A stretch of 64,000 nucleotides of DNA from NCBI RefSeq assembly GCF_000165425.1, contig NW_001799641.1, forward strand, positions 625,027-689,026, given 5' to 3'. The position numbers and the translations under genes are program-made. The notes under the pieces were generated by a model that was not told the origin of the DNA, ran no database searches, and saw only the letters and a list, made by a program, of their open reading frames with translations. How positions within the stretch are numbered: the stretch's first letter is position 1; each line of letters begins with the position of its first letter. Below, in pieces: positions 49,528-59,930 of this stretch. The stretch comes from Paramecium tetraurelia (taxonomy: Eukaryota; Ciliophora; Oligohymenophorea; Peniculida; Parameciidae).

Positions 49528-50002
49528 TTATATATAAACTTACTTCAAAATTTATTGAAATTTTCATGTTTAAGTTGTTTTATTTTGAAAAAATATTTTT
49601 AGAACACTCATTATATAGAGTCCTCCCAAAGCCTTGGTCATAGTTTGGGAAGAAAACAAGGTTGTTTTGATCCAAAAAAAATCCTAAACGTTCATCTTTT
49701 ATTTGCTCGATCTTCAACCATGTTTTAAGTGAGGAGAAACAATTGTGTAATTATTAGAAATAATACTGATGGTTTTGAGAAGAGAAGTGAATATTTATTA
49801 GTTTGAATTTAAATTAGAATTCAAAAGATGTCCTAAGATTGAAGAATGAAAAAACAGATAATTATAGAATTTACATTTAATTTTTGATAAAAACAAGGAA
49901 AAATAAATATCGTGAAAAATAAGAATACTAATTACCCGGCAAATCTAATTTACAATATTTCCCTCTTTTATTAATTTTAAATAATAAGAAAAAGTATTCA
50001 AG
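49528..50002 (+). other. Spacer containing an open frame in phase with the previous gene
   Basis: The first ~70 bases are AT-rich and look like 3' spacer. From about 49,610 to the TGA at 49,804-49,806 the frame of the preceding small gene is open and has protein-like composition (FARSSTMFQVRRNN, then NTDGFEKRSEYLLV). No ATG opens it and no 20-35-nt intron removes the intervening TGA. The last 200 bases before the PCNA start hold nothing recognisable. Confidence 0.35.
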
Positions 50003-50857
50003 ATGTTCGAGGCCAAGTTTAACGATGGAGTTTTATTCAAAAAGATTGTTGAGGCAGTTAAGGAATTAGTAAAGAATGTTAATTTAGAAGCAAATGGAAC
50101 AGGAATATCATTATAAGTAAATTTGTAAATTAACATTCATTAGGCTATGGATACATCTCATGTAGCTTTAGTGGCCTTGTAATTAAATGAGAAGGGATTC
50201 AAAAAATATAGATGTGAGAAATCTTTGACTATGGGTTTAAGTATTGAAAATTTGTAAAAAATTCTGAAATGCTCAGGAAATGATGATCAAATTACTTTGA
50301 GAACTTAAGAAGAAGAACCAACAACATTATCATTTACATTTGAATCAAAAAGTAAATAGAATATTAATAGATTAGATAGAATAAGTGAATTTTAGTTGAA
50401 TTTGATGTCCTTAGATTAGGAATAATTAGGTGTGCCCGATACAGAGTATTCATCAGTAGTCAGAATGCCTTCAAATGAATTCACAAAAATTTGCAGAGAA
50501 TTGGGAAACATTAATGAGGCAATAGGAATAGAGACATCGAAAGATGGAATAAAGTTTTTTGTTAAGGGTGATATAGGAGAGGGTCAAGTTTCTGTTAAAA
50601 CCAATGAATCAGAGAAACTAGAAGAGAGAGTAGAATGTGATGTTGATGAACCAGTGAATTTGAGTTTTGCAGTGAGGTATATTTATAATGGTTATTATAG
50701 ATATTTCAATTTATTTAATAAGGCATCGGCATTGTCAAATTAGGTTATATTGTCAATGTCTTAAGATTAGCCATTAGTGATTGAATATATTATTGAGGAG
50801 ATGGGATCTCTTAAGTTATATTTAGCTCCTAAAATAAATGACGAAGAATCTTAATGA
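50003..50857 (+). CDS. PCNA: Proliferating cell nuclear antigen (sliding clamp)
   Basis: Starts MFEAKFNDGVLFKKIVEA and follows PCNA throughout: the first domain has AMDTSHVALVAL (the family's AMDxSHVxLV), LEKS-type CEKSLTMGLSIENLQKIL, and NEKGFKKYRC. The second domain has MPSNEFTKICRELGNI (family MPSxEFxRICRDL) and ISTSKDG-type ETSKDGIKFFVKGDIGEG. The third has VNLSFAVRYI, KASALSNQVILSMSQDQPLVIEY and the C-terminal LKLYLAPK. The homotrimeric ring tethers DNA polymerases and PIP-box proteins. Introns of 27 nt (GTAAATTTG...CATTAG), 24 nt (GTAAATAGAA...GATTAG) and one more after the FAVRY strand are used. Its stop is 33 bp before the next start. Confidence 0.93.
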
Positions 50858-50890
50858 TCAATTTTTATATTAAAATATTTATAATTTGGT

Positions 50891-51565
50891 ATGTAATAAT
50901 AATAAAAACAACCCATTAACGAGAGACGACGTCGAAGCGGAGCATTGCATGCTCAAACATGTGAAGAATATTTGAAAGTATGATCTTTATTTTATAAATC
51001 AAGAAATATGAACAAATTGGATAAATAGTGATACGAGAGAGTTCAAGGAAAAAGAGTTTGTCTGAATCAGCTTTTCTTAATTTTGACTTTATACCAGCAG
51101 ATGAAGGAGTAGAAGACATCTGCTAACTTAAAATATTGATATATTCACCAAAAATAAAGTTGAATGAATAAGAATTCTTACAAATTTTAAAGCGTGTTAG
51201 AAATCGATCTATAACTACTGATAATTTACCTTTTGCAAATAAAACTTTCGATTTCGATTTCTTTTATAGAGAATATGATGTAAATGATAAGCATTTTGGT
51301 CTCCATTTCTGGATTCAAAATAACCCTAAGCATAAGCATAATCTCTTTTTTACAGGTATTCATCATCACAAACCTAATAATAATAGAGAATTACTATCGG
51401 TTCTTCAACGCAGCTATATTATTACAAAGAGATCAAAACATAGAGTCATTGATAAGAGAAACTAATCCTAACTGTATGATTAAAATTTTTCCATTCGTAA
51501 GAGTATTCTTATATAAACTAGATGGACGAATTGCTATTGGAATCCCTTTAATCCATTATTGCTGA
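50891..51565 (+). CDS. Hypothetical protein, about 200 aa
   Basis: Starts MQQQQKQPINERRRRSGA; a 26-nt intron (GTATGATCTT...ATCAAG) joins CEEYLK to KYEQIGQIVIRESS. The body is mixed alpha/beta with Phe-rich strands (ANKTFDFDFFYREYD; HNLFFT), and a 31-nt intron (GTATTCATC...ATAG) leads to FNAAILLQRDQNIESLI, FPFVRVFLYKLDGRIAIG and the end PLIHYC. A minus-strand ORF starting MSSTPSSAG is its shadow. I recognise no family. The organisation, with one frame restored by two introns of the right size, supports it as a real gene. Confidence 0.6.
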
Positions 51566-51677
51566 AGTAAAAATTTATTTAATTAATAAGATATGTCATA
51601 GCAATATCAAATCTTGACCAGCCATATATTAACCTACTTGTATGCAATAATAATATATATGAATAAATATATATAAA

Positions 51678-53295
51678 TCATTAAAGTTTATTTGCTTTTT
51701 TAACAACATATTGATGCATAATATCTTTCATAATAGTATTATTCATCGGTCTAAAAACAGTTGATCCACTAGCCAATTTATCAAATATGTTATTGATCTA
51801 AAGGAATGCTCTTTTGTGGTTGTTAAGATTTTCAGAAATGGTTTCTAAGAGCACCCTTTTGTCTTAGGTAGGGGCAGACTTAGGCGCATTTTATAGTTCA
51901 CCAATAATCTCTCGATACAAAAATCCCCATTTATCAATAATTTAGTCAGCAACTCTATTTAAGTAATTAGCTTCAGATTTCTTAAATGCCTTCCACTTTT
52001 ATTAGATATATTTAATTTTTTGATTAAACTAATGCACTTTATTCATTCCATTTGATAAATGGCCGTATCTGTATAGGAAATGATTGAGTATGGAATAAGC
52101 CCTTTTCTTGGCTTTGTTTCTCATAAGTTTGGCCCCAAAATAAAATAGAATATTCGTGTCAAGATAGACAGCCTCTTTCTTCCCATATTAATATCTGGAG
52201 CTAATCTTATTGAGCATAATCCTCATGAACTTTCTACAGCAAACTTAAACCTTATTACTAATCACTATTCTCATTACTCGTTTCTATTTAAATTTAAACA
52301 TACATAATATTAGTGTTTGATTGCCTTAGCTAACAACGTAATAAATAGTAATTCTAACCAAAGCATATCGATATTGCTGATGTGTAACTTAATTTCACTC
52401 CTTAATCGTTGCACTCTCGATTGCAATCTGTCAAGTTCGTGAGTATAAGAGGATTCCAACATCTGCAATTTCTTGTTATGCTAAATTATAGACTTCTTCT
52501 TCATCATTTCTTCAATTAAGGAATTCTTTTGCTTGGTACTTTTGATCTTAAAATCCAATATTAATTTAAATTTGACTTGAGATTCTTTATTCGATCTAAT
52601 AAATGATGAACTAGTTTTTGGTTTATGCACTACTAAAATTCAAATAAATATAATACTTGAGAGATTACTTCTATAAGTGTAACTGCCCGGTTCTCGGCTG
52701 GTTAATAATTCTCTTGGAATTTAGAGCATTGGTGTTTGTTATCTTTTCTAAATACTTTTATTAGAGTTTGATTGATGAATTCCAACAGTGGCTTTGATCT
52801 TCAAATCGGTGTATTTATCAGTGTAAATGGATAAGTATACATAATCGCATTTGAATTTTGTGAAATGAGGTGGAGGCTCAGTAAATTAAAATCTTGATTT
52901 ATTCTAATCTATAGATGACCATTTTTACAATCACTTGTAAACTATTATTTAAAATGTTTGGACTATCAGTTATTGATGACACAAATATCTTGATTAAACA
53001 TTAATTATTGTTAGATTCATAGACAAAATTTAATGGCTTTGTAAGTTCCTTCACTTTAATTTTGATATATTTGAAGATGCTTGGGTACATTTGTAATGTT
53101 ATGCTTTGATTTATAGAGATTTCTAATCTATATTATAAAATCATTACCCAACCTATCAGGCTAGCGCTTTAATTGCACTTAATCTGGTTGAGAATAGGTC
53201 TTTCGATGACCTACCTCGTATTGCTTGAACTCTTTTGAAGTGATATCATCGATTAGTTTTAAGTTTGCAGTATAGTCTAGTTCATTTTTATACAT
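51678..53295 (-). CDS. Hypothetical protein with beta-rich N-terminus and coiled-coil/basic C-terminus
   Basis: Starts MYKNELDYTANLKLIDDI. A 25-nt intron (GTTGGGTAAT...TATAG) leads to a beta-rich part (YPSIFKYIKIKVKELTKPL; CLIKIFVSSITDSP; FKCDYVYLSIYTDKYTDLKI), a linker QIPRELLTSREPGSYTYRSN and a coiled coil (SSYTHELDRLQSRVQRLRSE). A basic IQ-like C-terminal half follows (VCCRKFMRIMLNKISSRY; NKAKKRAYSILNHFLYRYG). One frame break lies at the T5 run 52922-52926; removing one base gives VKWSSIDQNKS. I recognise no family with confidence. The start lies 10 bp from the divergent LRRC49 start. Length about 500 aa. Confidence 0.6.
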
Positions 53296-53305
53296 TATTA
53301 TTTTA

Positions 53306-55549
53306 ATGAATAAAGAATCACGCTATGCATATGTAATAATTCAAATTATTTCTACTAGACAAAATCATCGATGTCTCCAAATAAGAATCAGAGATCTTCT
53401 GAAGCTAATGCTACCTACTCTACTGGTTTTTCCAAAAAAACAACCTATAAGCCAACTCAATCAAATCAAACACCTATTTCAGGTTAACTGCCGGAAATTA
53501 CTAAAAAGAAAACCAAGAATGACATACTCTGTTACTCTCAAGAGTTTCAAGATATTCTCCAAGTTGAAATTGATGAGAGGTAACAGTTTAATCACTAATC
53601 AAAGGTATCGATATTTAGTTAAAAATGGAACCATCAAAAAGATTGAGAATGGAGGAAACATCATCTTTTCTGAATTATAACAAATACCTGGCATTTGGGT
53701 TTGTTATAGAAGACCCATGGAAAGAGCCAATAACTTAGAAAAATTAAGTCTTGATTATTTGGACTTGACTCATATGCCATTATTAGAAGGAGAAGAAAAG
53801 TTGAAAATCCTAACATACCAGCATAACAGAATTTTATCAATCCAAAATCTTGTCTCCTTACCCAATTTATTATATCTAGACTTGTATGATAATTAAATTA
53901 AAGAAATCGATGAATTGAAATAAGTTTAAAAATTAAAGGTCTTATTGTTACCCAAAAATTAAATTAGAAGGATACAAAATTTAGATCACCTCACTAAATT
54001 AGAAGTTCTAGATTTACATAGCAATCGCATTGTTAATTTGGAAGGATTAAGCAAATTAAAAAGTCTCAAAATTTTGAATGTTGGTAATAATCTAATAACC
54101 AAATTGGAAGCACTTGAGGAATTAAGCTCTCTAATTGAATTAAACATTAAAATGAACTAAATTGAGAATATTGATCATTTATAAGGTATATTCATAATTC
54201 TAAAATAGTCCTCCCCTAATTGTAAAAATTATTTATGTCCTAAAACAAAATTAATTCTTTTCCCTGTATTTTCAATCTATCAGAATTATCACTAGAAAGC
54301 AATCCAATCTAAACAAACAAATCTGATTATTATAGATACATATGCTAAACCTTTGAAACTTTAAAAATTTTAGATGGAAAACCTATTGATTAAATCAAAT
54401 AGGAGATCTTGTTTGCCGACATACCAAAAACAGAACCCATTAAAAAGAAAACAATAAACCAATAGCAAATTTAACAACAGCAATTACTACAATAGTAAAA
54501 ACCAAAAAAGCCCAATTAAATGGGCCTTGAGATTCATGGAGTGGCTTCAGAATTTAAAACTAAAGAGGAAATTGCACCCTTTGCCTAAGTTAAAAAGGAA
54601 CCTACTAACTTAAAAAATCCTCCAACCTAACAATAACAATAACAACCATTAAGAGAAACAATACCAAGTTTAAAGAACTCTTTGACAAACACTGCTGCTG
54701 CCTAAGAGGATGACATTTTAGTCTTGATCAAAAAATAATGGACAGCTGAATATAAAAGAATTCAATTGTTAGAAAAAAATAACTAATTAAATAAAAAGAG
54801 CTGCTTAGAACATCAACTTGTAGAAGGAGGACATGCTGAAGTTGAGGATGTATACCATTGTGTATAATATTTAGGATGTCTTTTTGCTGATATATGGCAC
54901 TGCATCAGCTATGGTATTACCAACTTAAAATTTTAGTTAAATTATTGAAAAAATCCATTTTCAATATGTATTTTTTGACTCAATTATTGACACTTAATTG
55001 TCGATATTAAAAGATTATTCAAAATTGAGAGAACTAGTTTTGAAAGATAACTATATCAATAGTCTATTATAATTAGCCAAATTGGAAGTAAGTTATCTAA
55101 CTCTATAAATAAGCATTTGAGTGAAATTCAAAAATTAACAATATTAAACAATCCAATTAATAATTGTTCTTTCATGTTTTAATTTTTAGTTTATAGATTT
55201 CCATCTATGATTTAAATTAATGGAAAAGATATAAGAAATGATGATAGACAAAAAGTAATTTATATTGTTAAGTTAGGCCAAGCATTTGTTTTCCAATTTT
55301 GACAAATCCTTATAGATTCCAGAAAAATTATAAAATTTTGAAAATATACGGCAATTAAAAAGCTTTTAAAAGGATAGATCCTACATTAAACTATTTCATA
55401 AATGTTTAAATGACGTTTCAAATGAATAAAAGATAGTATACAAATATCGAAAGACTGTAATATATATGTATATCTCAATTTAGTTTGAAAATATTTATGA
55501 AGACTACTTAACTTAATTAATCCAATAATGTAAAGATAAGGAAAAATGA
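53306..55549 (+). CDS. LRRC49: LRRC49-type tubulin polyglutamylase complex subunit
   Basis: After a ~90-residue N-terminus come LSLDYLDLTHMPLLEGE and LKILTYQHNRILSIQNL, very like LRRC49 (LNLDRRRLTVCPILEGE). LRR repeats continue: LLYLDLYDNQIKEI, LEVLDLHSNRIVNLEGL, LKILNVGNNLITKLEAL, LIELNIKMNQIENIDHL, LSELSLESNPI. A low-complexity Gln/Lys linker precedes VEGGHAEVED (LRRC49 SGHAEIED), ELVLKDNYINSLLQLAKLE and VYRFPSMIQINGKDI, then a helical C-terminus ending CKDKEK. LRRC49 is part of the complex that adds Glu chains to ciliary and basal-body tubulin. Introns of 25-26 nt (GTAATAATTC, GTAACAGTTT, GTATACCATT, GTAAGTTATC) are needed. Length about 690 aa. Confidence 0.85.
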
Positions 55550-55592
55550 TTTTATATATTTAGTTGAAATATTATTGATACTCAGCAGAATT

Positions 55593-58215
55593 TCATATTA
55601 TAGATTTTATCAGACCTTAAATTTCAAAATAAACTCCGTCCACTTCCATTTGAGAGTATCTGAGATCTGCCTTTGCATTTTTGTATTAAATTAATTCATT
55701 TTAGAGTTTACTCCAAAAATCATTTAAGTGTCTTAGTTAGTAATATGGATTAATTTTCTTTATTTTTTATTGTTTTTGAAATTTGTTCTAAGTCTCTTAT
55801 TCCTTTTTCTCTAATATTTATTATTTTTATTCCTTTAATAAACAATAAAAATAAGGAGAAGGCGTAATTAGCAAAGGAGCTTATAATCCTGATTTTACAT
55901 GATTAATGATTTACTTCAAAGTTTTCATTAATTGTCTTTTTTGCTTCTATAATTTAAATATTTATTTAATCATCAATTACTCATTTTCAGTAGTACCTTT
56001 GAAATTATTAATCATTTTTAATCCTATACAACTTTCTCTTCTCCTTTTATTAAGTTCTCTCTTTTGCTTATTAAATTTCATAACTTTTTAAACAGCATCT
56101 CTAAATTTCTGAAATGATCTCCACTTCCTTTCTTAATTTCTTCCGAAAATATACTTTAATATCCTTGTTTGAATGAACTAAAAAGATTCTTTTGAAATTC
56201 TCTATTTAAACTCCTTTTCCATAATATTTTTGCTTATATCTGTTGGCTTTCGTTATTCTTTGTAGTTTATACAACTTACTCTTCTTACCTTTTAATTTGC
56301 TAAAGATATAAAGTAATTATTTACATCTCATTCTGAGATGGCTTTCCTTGATAAGAATTTTTCTTCGCAAACCTAGTTGCTCGATTTCAAAAGAAAGACT
56401 CTCGTCTGTCTAAATTATATCTAAAAATATCTAAACAGGAAAAATGATAACAACAGAATTTTTGGATGCGACAGCACTTTGTTTTCTATTAACTTAATCT
56501 AGAATCTCCATTTCACCAAAGATGCTGCCTTCTATAATGTTTAACATACTTCGACCTTATTCATCACACAATCTCACCTAGTAATATTTCGAAAATATTA
56601 TACTTCTCCTGTTATTAGGAAGTAAACGTCCATACTGGGTGAGCCAACATAATAGATTGTTTCATACTTTTAATAGTAGAATATTGTCATATATGGTAAT
56701 AGTTTGGAGGCAATATTAATATCCAATTTAAATAGATTAGTGTTTACAATTAATTGTTATTAAGAAAAGCATATTGTATACTTTTTCAGTTATCCGGGCA
56801 ACGAGTCTATTATTCTCTAATTATTATAGTTTAAATGTACTTTCTATAATTCCAGAAAGAATTATTTTCTAGGTTGTAAGTCAGAAAATGTGACACTTGA
56901 TCAGACAACCAGTCTGGAATAATGATTGTGTCCATCAAGTTTTCTAAATCTTCTAAGTGTTCTTTCTAAATTTCAGCCGATGTTTACTATTCTAAGATTT
57001 AAGCTAAATTTCCAATAGTAAATGAATAGAATCCGACTCCAACTAAGAGCCACACAATGACAAGGTTATATTACATAGAAGTAGAAATAGAAACATTGCC
57101 ATATCCAACAACAGTAACTGTTTGTATTGCCCAGAATAACCCATCGATGTATGATGTCCAATTGTTAGAATCTTATGCCATAGAAATTCCTTCATAATAT
57201 TGTACATAATGCCACATACAGCCAAATGCACTTATTAAAATCAGCATATTTTTAAAAATGTTCAAAACACTTAGAAATTTGGCATCTATTAAAGAGAAAT
57301 AATCAAAGAAAGATAATTTATCTTCAATAGAGATCTAAGTTTTTTTTGAATCGGCTGAATGATATAGAATTTTTCTGTCTGTTTAAGTGAAATATTTGAA
57401 TAGTCTTATTAATTTCAATAAATTAAAATAGTCTCTCAATTAGAAAGAATCTTCCATTTTAGGTACAAATAATTTATAAGGTAGAATTGTCAGTATATCA
57501 AAAATTAACCATCCTGTTACATTATGAATGAATATGGATGAAAATGTTTTTAGGAGGATATTATTATTATCTATCTGACAAATCATCTATTCTAATATAA
57601 CATCAACAAAGAATAAAAAATCTATAATAAATGTAACTATCGTTATAAAATCCTAGAATAAAAGATGTTCTTACATACTAGTCAAACTCAGAATAAGTGA
57701 TGTAAATTGGGTAAACGATGTTTGCAACAACAGTGTTGAAACTTATAATTTCTCTCCACAAACGAATAAACTTTAGGTGAGGAAGAAAGGGAATTTATTA
57801 TTTGGAAATTGAACTTTAAGTAATATTCTTTTTCTTTTTCTATTTTGAAAAGTAGGTTATAGCTCTAGCAAAGTTCAGGATGATTAGTAATCTTCTGATG
57901 GCCCTGTTAAATTTAATTTTAAAGCCATCCAACACCAAAACATCTTCCTCTTCCATAATTTAATCTTAACTTGTAAACTAACTTATTTTTGGTTGCAACA
58001 TATGCTGATATTGTTGACTAGAAACATTAAATTAAATTCTACAGTTTCGGAGATAAAATTAATGTAGCTTCTCTGACTTGTATTCTTCTTCTTCGAAGAT
58101 CGTTAAATGTCTGAACAGAGCTATACACTTTATAACTAGTTAATTACTGCAATCCTTTTTTAAATTCGTTCTATTCTTCAACTTCATTTGTAGGGTGAAC
58201 CTGCTTTATACTCAT
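55593..58215 (-). CDS. Cyclic-nucleotide-binding-domain K+ channel
   Basis: Starts MSIKQVHPTNEVEEQ. TM helices follow from about residue 190 (FNTVVANIVYPIYITY; FITIVTFIIDFLFFVDVIL; WLIFDILTILPY; LLKLIRLFKYF; LILISAFGCMWHYVQYY). The pore is GLFWAIQTVTVVGYGNVSI, with the K+ filter GYG, then S6 YNLVIVWLLVGVGFYSFTIG. After a C-linker comes a cyclic-nucleotide-binding fold with IIEGSIFGEMEIL and RKQSAVA (phosphate-binding cassette with FGE and the Arg). The S4 is only weakly charged. The C-terminus continues ~140 residues as coiled coil beyond a one-base frame break in the T5 run 56015-56019. CNBD K+ channels are very numerous in ciliates. Convergent with LRRC49, 43 bp apart. Confidence 0.85.
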
Positions 58216-58365
58216 TATAAAACAAAATTAATAATATTGTATATTACTCAATTTATTTTAACTGCACTTAATACTAACTAAATAATATGTATCGAATATA
58301 AAGTGACTTTTCATTTCGCTGCAAGAACTAACATATATAATTTTAATTAAATAATAAACTCTTCA

Positions 58366-59912
58366 ATGAAAAATAAACTCTATGAAGACGAATCGCAGAT
58401 GCAGACAATTGATTACATTTATGAAGAATTTCGAAAAGAAGTAAGTTCTCCAAGTTAAAGATTAGTTTGATTTAATACTCAACAAATGCCAAGCCTTTGA
58501 TCATTGCACCTATATTATAGATTACTACTATAATTTTAAAACAGGCCTTAAAGAACAAATTAACAAACTCGACCCAAATACAAGGGTAATCGAATAGTTA
58601 TAATTAGTTATCCAAATAACTTCGTTAGTTAGATGATACTTCAGAAAAATCCCTTGAAATTATCAATATGCTAAATGAATACGAAGAATGTAAGATATCA
58701 TCCAAAATTCCTAGATCGATTTCCCTCTAAAGTATAGCTGATCAAGACATTCAAATCCTTTGCTCCAAAAGCACCCCAAAAGAAGAAAACAGTGAAATTA
58801 TGCGAAAGTCTTATGATTGAGGAGAATTAAGCAATTGCTTAAAATAATTTGAGAAACAGCTAATTGTAGGTAATTTAGGAAGAGAATCTGATTGAGGATG
58901 AAGTTATACCAAATCAATTCGAACAAGAAGTTGTTGAGTCTGAAATTCATCTGAAAAACAACTTCCACCAAAATAAAATGAACATTAATCCTGAATAAGA
59001 AGAAATAAATCAATTAGAAATAAGAATGGAACAGGCAAAAGGTCTCTATCAGGAAGCCCTTTTGGATGAAGCCTTCGAGATCACCTAAGATATTTTCCTT
59101 AAATTAAATAATAAACAAGCTCAATGGTTTAAGGAGAAAGGTTACCAAGAATTCTATGAGAATTTGCAAGAAAAAAAACTCATACTTACATAGAACTTGA
59201 ATGAATTAGAATCAGGAGGATGGAGAATAGAAAAACAAACACAAAATCTTATCATTAAATATAAACTATTTGAAGAAGAATCAACAGTGACTGTTTATTT
59301 AGATTCTGTATTTGAAGCCAACATCACAAAGTTGATGGCACTCATCAATGAAATTGATCTATATCATAATTATGTTCCTTTTTGCCAAAGATCCTCTATG
59401 AATAAATAATTGACTAAGACTTGCAAGATTTGCGATATAGTAGTTTACTTCCCGTTCATTTCAGATAGAAGGGCAGTATTTGTTGGCGAGGGCATTGATA
59501 GGCTTATGATCAATGGAACAATAGTCTTTGTTTGCAAGTCTATTGATCATAATATCGACTATCAATAGAAACATGACATTCATTTTGAAACAAATAAAAA
59601 ACTTGTTAGTTTGATAATCAATTACTATATTTTTGAATTGACACCTATAAATGATAATAAATGCAGAGTTCGTGCTATTACTAACTCAAATCCTTAGGTG
59701 AAATACCTTCCTAATTGGCTTATTGGGTATTTGGCCAGGAAAGTAATTATTTTATCAAAATATAGATGGCACATGAATTGTTTGAAAGAATGGAAAGGAT
59801 AACCAAGAATTTTGAAAAATCTCCATGGTTTGAAAAATATAATCAAAACATCGAATTTTATAAGTGGATTGACTAGAAAGTATAGAAATACTTTGAATTA
59901 CGTTAAAAATGA
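58366..59912 (+). CDS. START-domain lipid-binding-like protein
   Basis: An N-terminal helical region (MQTIDYIYEEFRKE, then a 25-nt intron, FDLILNKCQAFDHCTY) and an acidic coiled linker precede a C-terminal ~210-residue START/SRPBCC-like domain. That domain reads ELESGGWRIEKQTQNLIIKY, YLDSVFEANITKLMALINEI, DLYHNYVPFCQRSS, RAVFVGEGIDRLMINGTIV, LTPINDNKCRVRAITNSNP and LPNWLIGYLARKMAHELFER. A W-H-x-Y-P-type steroidogenic lipid-transfer domain is the best fit. A 23-nt intron (GTAATTATTT...ATATAG) precedes the last helix, MAHELFERMERI. One single-base frame break lies near the AAA at 58805-58807. Ligand unknown. Confidence 0.72.
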
Positions 59913-59930
59913 ACTATTTAATTTTAAATA

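Noticed and set aside
50916-51119. Minus-strand ORF starting MSSTPSSAG
   Set aside because: The plus strand over the same bases gives a continuous, intron-bounded gene from 50,891 to 51,565; the minus ORF has no family match and a low-complexity AT-driven middle.
53306-53680. Plus-strand ORF of 124 standard codons read straight through from the same ATG
   Set aside because: Reading through two introns (GTAATAATTC... and GTAACAGTTT...) puts it out of the LRRC49 frame; the spliced frame leads directly into LRR repeats.
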